From positions 1-26,189 of the IMG/VR virus record IMGVR_UViG_3300028374_000057: a DNA stretch of 26,189 nucleotides. One strand, written 5' to 3'. The translations under genes were made by a program, and so were the position numbers. Shown here piece by piece: positions 16,451-22,800 of the stretch. The stretch comes from a virus. The notes under the pieces are model-generated. The model was not told where the DNA came from and did no database searches. It saw only the letters and a program-made list of their open reading frames with translations. How positions within the stretch are numbered: the stretch's first letter is position 1; each line of letters begins with the position of its first letter.

Positions 16451-16616
16451 CCATTTTACTAGACCGTGATCGAGTCTAGGTGGAACCTAGGAACGAGATC
16501 GAGTCTAGGTGGAACCTAGGAACGAGATCGAGTCTAGGTGGAACCTAGGAACGAGATCGAGTCTAGGTGGAACCTAGGAACGAGATCCGACCAAAGGTCG
16601 AGGTTTAGTAAAATGG
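16451..16616 (-). repeat. 15-bp inverted repeat enclosing a repeat array
   Basis: CCATTTTACTAGACC (16451-16465) pairs with GGTTTAGTAAAATGG (16602-16616) over 15 bp with one G-T. It encloses the four 29-bp repeats and a further hairpin, CGACC-AAA-GGTCG (16588-16600). The whole would form a multi-hairpin arm in RNA. Confidence 0.85.
16471..16586. repeat. Four identical 29-bp tandem repeats
   Basis: Copies start at 16471, 16500, 16529 and 16558 with no base differences. Each contains the hairpin CTAGGT-GGA-ACCTAG. Perfect identity suggests recent expansion or continuing homogenisation. Confidence 0.95.
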
Positions 16617-16757
16617 AATGTAACTTTGAGTGCGAAACGCACACACTTTTTAACTAAATAAAAAGGATCTTATATGAGATTCTACCTTTCTACCGTCTGT
16701 TGTTTGCCCTATTTAAATGATCCATTGAAGGATCTTTAGCACGTAAGGGCCTACGTG

Positions 16758-16771
16758 CATTATTCTTATAC
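16758..16771 (-). promoter_or_regulatory. Shared TATAAGAATRATG motif, promoter candidate 1
   Basis: The minus strand reads GTATAAGAATAATG immediately before a perfect hairpin. The same motif (GTATAAGAATGATG) occurs on the minus strand at about 22731, again followed by a hairpin that opens a structured noncoding segment. It may be an extended -10 or a phage-specific promoter. Confidence 0.45.
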
Positions 16772-16800
16772 CTATAAAATATTTTTTTTGTTGATACTTA

Positions 16801-17075
16801 TTGCCCTCCTTAAAGAGCATAGTGATAAGCTGTCCGTGAAGGAAGAATAAATTAAGTTCAGATTCTCTGGCAAACTGAATGAGGACGACCGATGCGAAGT
16901 GTCGGCCACAAAGTAAATAAACTACCTTATTTAATTTTGGTCGACGCGAGTGTCGTGCGCCCGCAATGAAGTTGTCACTCAGAATATGAATCTTAATTTT
17001 TCTTACAAGCGGACCGGCTGAAACGCGATAGCGTGAGGCCGTATCTGTCTTTAGAAGCGAAGCGCTTCTTTTTTG
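16801..17075 (+). ncRNA. Second structured segment, possibly a plus-strand RNA
   Basis: The gap between the large RNA candidate and the gp88 gene has no credible ORF. Helices visible are TTCAG/CTGAA (about 16857-16879), CCGATGC/GTGTCGG (16889-16905), a long imperfect stem GGCCA...TAAATAA/TTATTTA...TGGTC (about 16903-16942), CGACG/TGTCG near 16943, and CGGC-ACGC/GCGT-GCCG (about 17013-17040). A plus-strand terminator closes it. No clear promoter. The strand is chosen only from the terminator. Confidence 0.4.
17053..17074 (+). terminator. Plus-strand intrinsic terminator
   Basis: AGAAGCG-AAG-CGCTTCT is a 7-bp stem with a 3-base loop followed by TTTTTT on the plus strand. It lies next to the 3' end of the minus-strand gp88 gene, for which the T tract is on the wrong side. 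Confidence 0.7.
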
Positions 17076-17085
17076 ATAAAATCTA

Positions 17086-18683
17086 TCAACTAAAAAAATT
17101 CCAATCGCTGCCTTTCGTCTTTGAACTTCTCCAACACCTATTACAATGGGAGCAGGCCTTATCATGATTGATCTTGCCTGCTAGATCAGGGCATGCTTCT
17201 CTTACAGTCTTGTTGTACTCAATGTCAACGTTCTTTCTACCTATGTTAAAAAAGATTCCGAATTTTCTTTTGTTCCATTCGGTCTGGATTATCCAGTCAT
17301 CTTTTTCACCTGTGAAAGCGAACTGTATTCCGTCATTGCCGTATAAATCTTTTACTACTTCATAATTCTTGATGTTTTCATTGTCAAAGGATAGGACGAT
17401 ATTTGTAAGGTTCGGAAGTTGTCTAAGTGTCTCAAGCTCTTCTTGCATACTCTCCATAGTCAAAGACTTTGAGATAATATAAAACTTAAAAGTAAGCTTT
17501 GAGATGAAATCGTAATGCTCCTTAATGTAATCCCCGCTACCATAAAGACGGACTGGAAGTTTTTCCACTCTTTTCATCTTTTTGCTACGGCTCTTACGAG
17601 CTTTACGGTATTCGTTGTCTAGTTGTCTGGCAAAGTTGTCTGCGTTGTCTGTAGCCCAAGAATTATTTCTTTGAATTTTAGCCAGGTATGCTGGATAAAT
17701 ATTCTCCATATTGTCTACGTACATTTATCTTGACCTTTCAGTCGAGTATAGACTATTTCATTATCCTTAAATTTTTTGAACTTTCTTTTTAGTTTATAAG
17801 GTGATTCTTTATATAACTCATTAAACATTTCAACGTGTTTGCATACATAATGAGTGGTATAAGTTCCACACTTTTCTAACTTTAGAGATGTTTTAGAAAA
17901 GCCATGCTTTTCTAACTCGTTTTTTACTCCTCGTACTACACTTTTAGTTCCAGAGAACCCTAACTTTCTGTATTGTTTCCATTTACAATCCTCGTCAGGG
18001 ATATAGATATACCCATCTGAGTCAAACAATCCAAAAATAAAAGGTAGAATTAATTTGTCTTTTAACCCTGTTGGAAATTTTAAAACTTTTGATTTGTTTG
18101 GGACCACTCCATGTTTTTTCAAATCAGTTGCTAGCTTTTTATTTGTTATTCTCAAAGAGTGTATGTAACCTTTATTTCTATCGTACCTTCTGACCGGTCC
18201 AGAGTAATTTAAAGCTTTTTTAATAAACTCTAAGATATCTCTGTCTTTTACTCCTATGGCCAAAGTCGTATAGTTTTTGTTTGTAATGCATCCATCTCCA
18301 TATATAAAACCTAAAATGTATGCTTTTTCTCTTGTGTCTATTTGTTCAAAATAATTTTTATCTACTGTGTATTTCATTACGAAAATATACGTAATGAATA
18401 TCACATATCCAAGGATATTCGGCGCTTGTGAGAGATTATTGTTAGGCTCACCCTCTAGTCGTTGAACGTTCAAGACCCTTTTAACCTAGGTCAAGCTTCG
18501 CTGCAGATTGCCATAGTATTACTACCTTAGGTTTCCTGCAATTCACCGAATTTTATCAATACATGTTACCATGTAAAGCTGCTACTATTAACAGTAATCG
18601 CACATTTGAGGACATGTGCCTCTGCGATCGAAGTCTACTGACAATACGGTTTTCGAATTCTCGGTAAATGCTCGATTTCGCAT
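17086..18683 (-). CDS. gp88-family protein, gene interrupted by a group I intron
   Basis: Exon 1 is 18683-18591 (31 codons, MRNRAFTENS to CPQMCDYC). Exon 2 is 17721-17086, starting YVDNMENIYPAYL. Joined, they give a 242-residue protein with the gp88 pattern: a Cys cluster CPxxCxxC followed by Y, VRLYGSGDYIKEHYDFISKL, FYIISKSL, LPNLTNIVLSFD, and a C-terminal CPDLAGKINHDKACSHCNRCW. The Cys clusters suggest metal or iron-sulfur binding; the function of the family is not known to me. The unspliced message stops at TAA right after exon 1. The gene ends in TGA followed at once by TAG, so it terminates whichever way TGA is read. It is the last gene of the MoxR-VWA-RT operon. Confidence 0.8.
17715..18377 (-). 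CDS. LAGLIDADG homing endonuclease (intron-encoded)
   Basis: 220 residues from MKYTVDKNYF. Two LAGLIDADG motifs are seen: AYILGFIYGDG (about 19-29), and LPFIFGLFDSDG about 90-100 residues later. Both carry the catalytic acidic residue, as in single-chain enzymes. An open frame extends upstream to 18473, but that part is intron core, so the start at 18377 is preferred. The 3' end reads across the splice site: its TAG stop lies in exon 2, so the endonuclease can be made only from unspliced RNA. It probably cuts intronless gp88 genes. Confidence 0.9.
   Translation of the reverse strand: MKYTVDKNYFEQIDTREKAYILGFIYGDGCITNKNYTTLAIGVKDRDILEFIKKALNYSGPVRRYDRNKGYIHSLRITNKKLATDLKKHGVVPNKSKVLKFPTGLKDKLILPFIFGLFDSDGYIYIPDEDCKWKQYRKLGFSGTKSVVRGVKNELEKHGFSKTSLKLEKCGTYTTHYVCKHVEMFNELYKESPYKLKRKFKKFKDNEIVYTRLKGQDKCT
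17722..18590 (-). other. Group I intron in the gp88 gene
   Basis: 869 bases on the minus strand. The 5' exon ends CTGT and pairs with GCAG a few bases into the intron, giving a U-G at the splice site (P1). The core shows GGTGAATTGCAGGAAACC and GGCAATCTGCAGC (P4-P6), GTTCAACGACTAGAG (P7 5' strand, GACTA) and ATAGTC near the 3' end (P7 3' strand), close to phage T4-type introns. The last base is G, followed by TACGTAGAC of exon 2. Splicing restores CPxxCxxC-Y, a conserved protein motif. The endonuclease gene is inserted between the two P7 strands. Confidence 0.85.
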
Positions 18684-18705
18684 AAACCAGAAACTAATTT
18701 AAAAG

Positions 18706-18728
18706 TTAAAAATTAAGAGCTTTACGCT
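18706..18728 (-). terminator. Weak hairpin plus T-rich tract between RT and gp88
   Basis: On the minus strand GAGC-GTAAA-GCTC is followed by TTAATTTTT. The 4-bp stem is weak, so partial termination or RNA processing before gp88 is the most it could do. Confidence 0.35.
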
Positions 18729-18737
18729 CCATTTATC

Positions 18738-19640
18738 TTATACCGGATTCACCGGAATTTTTTTCACTTGTTCAATAAAGAACTTGCCCTGTTGAGGATT
18801 GACCTGATCAATCCAATTAGCATATCCTCTAAGCTTTTGTTTTTCATCTGGGTCTATCTTTTCACCAGATTCTAAAAGGTTGTGAAGTTTTGCCCTGAAC
18901 TTTCTTCTTTTAACCTTTGAAACATTGGTCCTGTCATTTACAACAATACCCGTAACAGACATTTGTTTATTTGCTCGTTGGAATCTGGTTTTTTTTCTGT
19001 TTATGACGAGTCCAAAATCTTCTATAATTTTTGTAACGTCTGCCAAAATATGAGCAAGGTCAATGTCTCCCGTTGCGTGTGAAAAAGTCATATCGTCTGC
19101 GTATCTTGTGTATGTTAGTTTATTATCTAAAGAATAACCATACAACTCTCTATCAAGATCGAAACAAGCTAAATTAGATATTACCGGGGAAGTTGGTGCT
19201 CCTTGTGGTAGCCCTCCTTTATAGCAGCAAAGCTCCGCTAGGTAATCTAATTCCTGCTCACTGAGGGTCGTTAAACTTATATGTTTCTTAGCCCTCTCAG
19301 TTGCTTCTCTGAAAACTTCAATAACCTCATCCTTTTCTACAGAAGGAAAAAAGTTCTTAAGGTCTATATTTAATAGAGCCTTTTGACCTACATGCTGTCT
19401 AGCACCATCCCCTATTCCGTATCCCGGTATAAAGCCGGTTGCAGATGCGTGTGGTCTCCCTTTATATAAAATGGAATGTAGAATGATGTTCTGTGCTGCT
19501 TTTAACTTGTCACTGGGGGCTGTTATTTTGCGTATTTTACCGCTCTTCTTTTTTATCCCAAACGTGTAATAATTAGCTTCAATTGGATTCTTTATTTCTT
19601 TTAGGTTCTCCTGACCTAATAGTTTTTTAATATTATTCAT
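18738..19640 (-). CDS. Retron-like reverse transcriptase
   Basis: 300 residues, the typical retron RT size. Landmarks are N51-IIL-H55 (NAxxH-like region X), HASATGFIPGYGIGDGARQH, catalytic D93 in LNIDLKNFFPS, LPQGAPTSPVISNL (144-157), YADD at 180-183 in YTRYADDMTFS, and SVTGIVVN (228-235), the VTG motif characteristic of retron RTs. There is no maturase or endonuclease domain, so a group II intron origin is unlikely. Upstream it is only 8 bases from the VWA gene (SD AGAGGG), and gp88 follows after 54 bases. No msr-msd-like RNA fits next to it; the nearest candidates are the RNAs at 22.5-22.7 and 16.1-16.8 kb. Trp is TGG and the stop is TAA. Confidence 0.9.
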   Translation of the reverse strand: MNNIKKLLGQENLKEIKNPIEANYYTFGIKKKSGKIRKITAPSDKLKAAQNIILHSILYKGRPHASATGFIPGYGIGDGARQHVGQKALLNIDLKNFFPSVEKDEVIEVFREATERAKKHISLTTLSEQELDYLAELCCYKGGLPQGAPTSPVISNLACFDLDRELYGYSLDNKLTYTRYADDMTFSHATGDIDLAHILADVTKIIEDFGLVINRKKTRFQRANKQMSVTGIVVNDRTNVSKVKRRKFRAKLHNLLESGEKIDPDEKQKLRGYANWIDQVNPQQGKFFIEQVKKIPVNPV

Positions 19641-19648
19641 TTACCCTC

Positions 19649-21142
19649 TTAAAAAATATTTTTAAATATGGTTTTTGCCGCTTCAAATTTTTCATTACTT
19701 ATGTCTTTGAGATGGACTACCTCATTAGAAAACTGCTCTAGGGATTTAGTAGTTCCGTACCCTCTATCCATTAAAATAGACGTTACCTTGACATTATTCT
19801 CATCTCTCCAACTTAAAAAACTTTTTAAGAAAGCATCAGTAACCCCGGAACATCCGTCAGTTAGCATTATTACATCTGCTTTAAAAAATTCAGGTTCCTT
19901 GTCGATCTCTATTCGAGACCGTTTTAATGGTACTTCAAAATTTGTTCCCGCACTTTCAAAGTATTCAGCCATTTCTATAACCTGTTCTACCTTAAAAGGC
20001 TTCTTAGGGCTAAAGTAATGTGTCACTAATTCTGATGGATGCGAGGCGTCAGAGAAATGTATCCCTAGAAAGGCTCTCTTCTGCCTCCTTGATATTTCTA
20101 AAAGACTTAGGGCAACCGCTTTCGTAAAGATTTCATTTTCTCCCTGCATACTTCCTGAGGAGTCCATTAAAACTAAGATGGGTCCCATCCCTTTTTTAGA
20201 CTTAGTCCCGTAATTGTGTTGCATTAACCTTCTCTCGGAGTATTTCTTTAAAAATACTTGACGATACGTACTGTGGTTAAACCCTACTAATTCTGAGGGA
20301 AGCACTCTGGGGAGATCATTACCTATTGTTACATCTCTTAATGTTTCTTTGGCTTTACGGGAGTTTTCCCTCTCTCCCTTTAGATAGATCTCTTTTAATC
20401 GGCCAGCTAATAAAGATATTTCTCTAAGCTTAGGATTTTTGCTGATCTTGTTTATTAGACCTAGCTTTTCTTCATAGGGCATTTTCTGGTAAGAACCGTC
20501 ATTTCCCAATCCCCAGTTCTTGATATTATCTCCAAGCTCCCGCTGCTGTCCAGCCAAAACATTTAGTGACCTAATTAGTTTTGATCTAACCTTATCTTTG
20601 AAAAGCTGATCTATTTTGTCTTTTGCTTTCTCCATAGCATCTTTTACCTCGTCCAGGGTATGTTCTTTCCCAGGCCCTAGTTTTTTAGAGGCCTCCTCAA
20701 TTACAGATTCCATAGCTTGCATAATTTGGTTGTATTCTGTAATGATGTCGTCCAGATCCTTTAAAAGGTCCTCAATAAAAACCTCAGTACCTGTTATGGA
20801 TGCTATCTTATCATTTCTGGAGAAGTTTCTTATTTCTTTGAAACGTGAAGATTTTGTAAAAGCCTCTAAAACTCTGTAATTCAGCTGATGAGATGATTTC
20901 ATTAACTGTGGTTTTACAAGCTGGGGATAATGCCGGTATAGGGCTGTATAAACATCGCAGATTAAATCCCTCACCGGCGGGTATTTATCCTTATATTTTT
21001 GGACAATTTTCTTTAATCGCGAGCTTTTTTTAAATAATGTTTTATCGAAATTTTCTTTATCTATAGTAGTTGTATGAAAACAATTCTCGTACAGCTCTAA
21101 CTCCTCTGATAGGGAGGTGTTGTTCTTTCCTAAATATTTCAT
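19649..21142 (-). CDS. ViaA-like von Willebrand factor A (VWA) protein
   Basis: 497 residues from the ATG at 21142, which has AAGGAG upstream; an ATG at 21172 would add 10 residues. The N-terminal two-thirds is helical. LPSELVGFNHSTYRQVFLKKYSERRLM precedes the VWA domain, as in ViaA/CoxE-type partners of MoxR ATPases. The MIDAS metal site is LVLMDSSGSMQGE (DxSxS at 326-330), GTNFEVPL and IMLTDGCSG. The partner ATPase is directly upstream. In RavA-ViaA and related pairs the ATPase remodels targets selected by the VWA protein. Large phages also carry CobS/CobT-like pairs of this type. Trp is TGG only. Confidence 0.85.
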   Translation of the reverse strand: MKYLGKNNTSLSEELELYENCFHTTTIDKENFDKTLFKKSSRLKKIVQKYKDKYPPVRDLICDVYTALYRHYPQLVKPQLMKSSHQLNYRVLEAFTKSSRFKEIRNFSRNDKIASITGTEVFIEDLLKDLDDIITEYNQIMQAMESVIEEASKKLGPGKEHTLDEVKDAMEKAKDKIDQLFKDKVRSKLIRSLNVLAGQQRELGDNIKNWGLGNDGSYQKMPYEEKLGLINKISKNPKLREISLLAGRLKEIYLKGERENSRKAKETLRDVTIGNDLPRVLPSELVGFNHSTYRQVFLKKYSERRLMQHNYGTKSKKGMGPILVLMDSSGSMQGENEIFTKAVALSLLEISRRQKRAFLGIHFSDASHPSELVTHYFSPKKPFKVEQVIEMAEYFESAGTNFEVPLKRSRIEIDKEPEFFKADVIMLTDGCSGVTDAFLKSFLSWRDENNVKVTSILMDRGYGTTKSLEQFSNEVVHLKDISNEKFEAAKTIFKNIF

Positions 21143-21149
21143 AAATTTA

Positions 21150-21170
21150 AAGGGGCTCCTTAAGGGCCCC
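21150..21170 (-). other. Intercistronic hairpin between ATPase and VWA genes
   Basis: On the minus strand GGGGCCC-TTAA-GG(A)GCCCC forms a 7-bp G+C stem with one bulged base. It contains the AAGGAG that would serve the VWA gene, so the hairpin could limit VWA translation or protect the downstream mRNA. Confidence 0.45.
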
Positions 21171-21180
21171 ATATTATAGA

Positions 21181-22356
21181 TTAAACTTGCATATCATGGA
21201 TGCCGTGTCCTTCGCTAAAAATGCGTTTGACCCAGCCGTCAATAGTATTTATCTTTTTGTCTATTGTTTTTGTACTTTTACCGTCTGAAACTATTCCGTC
21301 TTTTATCTCGTCTAACCTGTCACGGACATCTACTAAGTCTTGAATGAAGTGCACATAATTACCCTCTGAGGTACCGTGCTCATTAAAAGCTTTCTTGTAT
21401 TTGTCCATAACGTTCGTGGCTTTAGAAAACTCTTCGATAATTTTCTCAGCCTCTGAAGATATGTTAGCATAAACCTTTGCACTTATTAAAGGAATATCGT
21501 CATCATTTCTCCATAAGACGTTTACTAGGGTTTCCAAATCGTCTATCTCTGCTTCTTTTCTACCCTCTAGTAAAGCATTCGCTTGTACTATTTTCATGCT
21601 TTGATTAGCCATTCTAGGTGAAATTTCTAGTCCTTCAGATCGTAAAGCATTTTTGATTTTAACAAATGCTTTTAAAACACTTAAAGGAACTGTTACCTCA
21701 CTTCGCAGCTTTTGTAGGGTGTGAACCTCGTCCAAAGTTATAGATGCTTCTTTTACACGAGTTCCCTCTAAAGAGTTTTGCATCATCTTTACAAGATTCG
21801 CGTCTTCTTGAATCGTATCTACTTTAAACTTTAAAATAAATCTGTCCAATGCGGCATCTAAATGATCATTAGCTTCCGGAAGTTCATTAGAAGCACCGGC
21901 TAATAAGATGGTAGGTACTTTGATTTGTTTACCGTGATTATGAAATACCCGCTCATTCATTACAGATAACAAAGAGTTAATAACCCCATTGTTACATTTC
22001 CAAATTTCATCTAAAAATACAACGTGAGCCTCGCTCAGCATTCCCTCGGTATGTCTCTCAAACTTGCCCTCCTGTAAACTAGTTAAAGAGTATGTACCAA
22101 AAAGTTCGTCAGGTGTGGTAAATTTACCAACCAACCATTCAAAATAGTCTGATTCAACAATTCTTTTTGAAAAATCTTTTATGAGCAGACTTTTACCTAC
22201 TCCGGGATCACCTAGTAATAGAACATTAGTGTTAGCTATTATAGCTAAACTAAGACCGCGTATTTCTTCGGTGCGTTCTACGTGAAATAAATTTAACTCA
22301 TTTTCTATGTCTCTCATTTTTTGGGCTTCGCTTTGCCCTGTAAGAGTTTTTGTCAT
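21181..22356 (-). CDS. MoxR-family AAA+ ATPase
   Basis: 391 residues. Walker A GDPGVGKS at 49-56, Walker B VVFLDE at 112-117 with the MoxR-typical IWKCN after it, sensor 1 LLAGASNELPE around N157, and an arginine-finger-like DRF at 171-173. After the ATPase core comes a helical lid and a C-terminal extension of about 110 residues. The sequence is closest to RavA/MoxR-type ATPases that act as chaperones with VWA partners. It is the first large gene of a four-gene minus-strand operon with the VWA protein, the retron-like RT and gp88. No Shine-Dalgarno; the leader is A/T-rich. Trp is TGG only. Confidence 0.9.
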   Translation of the reverse strand: MTKTLTGQSEAQKMRDIENELNLFHVERTEEIRGLSLAIIANTNVLLLGDPGVGKSLLIKDFSKRIVESDYFEWLVGKFTTPDELFGTYSLTSLQEGKFERHTEGMLSEAHVVFLDEIWKCNNGVINSLLSVMNERVFHNHGKQIKVPTILLAGASNELPEANDHLDAALDRFILKFKVDTIQEDANLVKMMQNSLEGTRVKEASITLDEVHTLQKLRSEVTVPLSVLKAFVKIKNALRSEGLEISPRMANQSMKIVQANALLEGRKEAEIDDLETLVNVLWRNDDDIPLISAKVYANISSEAEKIIEEFSKATNVMDKYKKAFNEHGTSEGNYVHFIQDLVDVRDRLDEIKDGIVSDGKSTKTIDKKINTIDGWVKRIFSEGHGIHDMQV

Positions 22357-22370
22357 TTATTTTCAATTGT

Positions 22371-22460
22371 TTAGTTGTCTTTTGTTTCCTCGCCACTATC
22401 AACTGCTGCTTCGTATAAGCAACAAAAGGCATCCAGTAATGTTATCATTACTGTTGTCAT
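22371..22460 (-). CDS. Possible 29-residue peptide upstream of the ATPase
   Basis: ATG at 22460, ending TAA 14 bases before the ATPase start (MTTVMITLLDAFCCLYEAA...). The first codons lie inside a perfect hairpin (22434-22453), which could act in translational control. It may be a leader peptide or chance; there is no homology evidence. Confidence 0.3.
   Translation of the reverse strand: MTTVMITLLDAFCCLYEAAVDSGEETKDN
22434..22453. repeat. Perfect 8-bp inverted repeat upstream of the ATPase operon
   Basis: CAGTAATG-TTAT-CATTACTG. There is no T tract on either side, so an operator or mRNA hairpin is more likely than a terminator. Confidence 0.6.
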
Positions 22461-22500
22461 GGAATTAAAAGACTGTGTTTAAGTTAAAAAATTAATGTAT

Positions 22501-22524
22501 AAAAAAGGACCCGACCCGGATCCT
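22501..22524 (-). terminator. Intrinsic terminator of the second noncoding RNA
   Basis: On the minus strand AAGGATCC-GGGTC-GGGTCCTT (8 bp, one G-T pair) runs into TTTTTT. It separates the structured segment from the ATPase operon. Confidence 0.85.
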
Positions 22525-22733
22525 TAAAATACCTTAGGTCATAGATAGTATGCCCTAACCGGGCCTACCTATAATTCCTTTCGTCAGGTTTCGTCACGGC
22601 TCAGTCGCCGTCGATGCCGGCGCCACTAGGACGCTCATAGGCTGTATAGCCTGTAGGCACGAAACCCTCCGTATGGTTAAGAGTGTTAGCATATAAATTT
22701 GAGCGTTCTTAATCGCTCATCATTCTTATACCC
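22503..22733 (-). ncRNA. Structured noncoding RNA candidate (about 230 nt)
   Basis: Minus strand, starting near a TATAAG motif. Helices in order: TGAGCG/CGCTCA; an outer 8-bp stem GGTTTCGT/ACGAAACC enclosing AGGCT-ATAC-AGCCT and CGCCG/CGGCG (a multibranch junction); ATAGGTAG/CTATCTAT enclosing GCCC-GGTTA-GGGC; then the terminator. The complete promoter-to-terminator layout suggests an independent RNA gene. It is the structured RNA nearest upstream of the operon with the retron-like RT, so it is a candidate template, but I cannot identify the branch-point G or the a1/a2 repeats with confidence. A regulatory RNA is the alternative. Confidence 0.55.
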
Positions 22734-22735
22734 AA
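22722..22735 (-). promoter_or_regulatory. Shared TATAAGAATRATG motif, promoter candidate 2
   Basis: The minus strand reads GGTATAAGAATGATG just before the first hairpin of the structured RNA. It matches the motif at 16758-16771 at all but one position. Confidence 0.45.
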
Positions 22736-22740
22736 AAATG

Positions 22741-22769
22741 TTGACTTTCTGAACCCTCCTGCTTATCTT
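22741..22769 (+). promoter_or_regulatory. Sigma70-like promoter of the RNA polymerase gene
   Basis: TTGACT (22741-22746), 17 bases, TATCTT (22764-22769), 31 bases before the start codon. It shares TTGACTTT-N2-GAAC with the portal-operon promoter. Confidence 0.65.
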
Positions 22770-22800
22770 TTATTAGTCAATAATGATTTAAAAACAACCA

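Larger units (their letters stand above)
16072..16760 (-). ncRNA. Large structured noncoding RNA candidate (about 690 nt)
   Basis: No credible protein is encoded. Read on the minus strand, the segment starts just after a TATAAG motif. It opens with the perfect hairpin GCACGTA/TACGTGC (16738-16757), then GATCC/GGATC, GTGCG/CGCAC, a 15-bp stem enclosing four repeat hairpins, GAAAGTAA/TTACTTTC (about 16412-16435), then about 230 bases of roughly 65% G+C full of short palindromes, and it ends in a strong terminator. The composition contrast with the AT-rich genes and the density of hairpins suggest selection for RNA structure. It resembles the idea of large ornate phage RNAs such as GOLLD or ROOL, but I cannot assign it to either. 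The strand is inferred from the terminator and promoter motif. Confidence 0.6.

Noticed and set aside
16152-16454. 100- and 82-residue ORFs on opposite strands in the GC-rich segment
   Set aside because: Both cover the same hairpin-rich DNA, have no recognisable protein pattern, and arise from G+C richness lowering stop frequency.
16471-16586. CRISPR array
   Set aside because: The 29-bp units are directly adjacent with no spacers, and no cas genes are present.
16713-17165. 150-residue minus-strand ORF
   Set aside because: It overlaps the gp88 C-terminus in another frame and then runs through structured noncoding hairpins; composition is not protein-like.
17086-17724. gp88 starting at its own ATG at 17724
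   Set aside because: That ATG uses the last base-pair of the intron; the protein would lack the conserved CPxxCxxC cluster supplied by exon 1.
18738-19640. Diversity-generating retroelement or group II intron RT
   Set aside because: The VTG motif, NAxxH-like motif, size and lack of maturase or endonuclease domains fit retron enzymes; no template/variable repeat pair was seen next to the tail genes.
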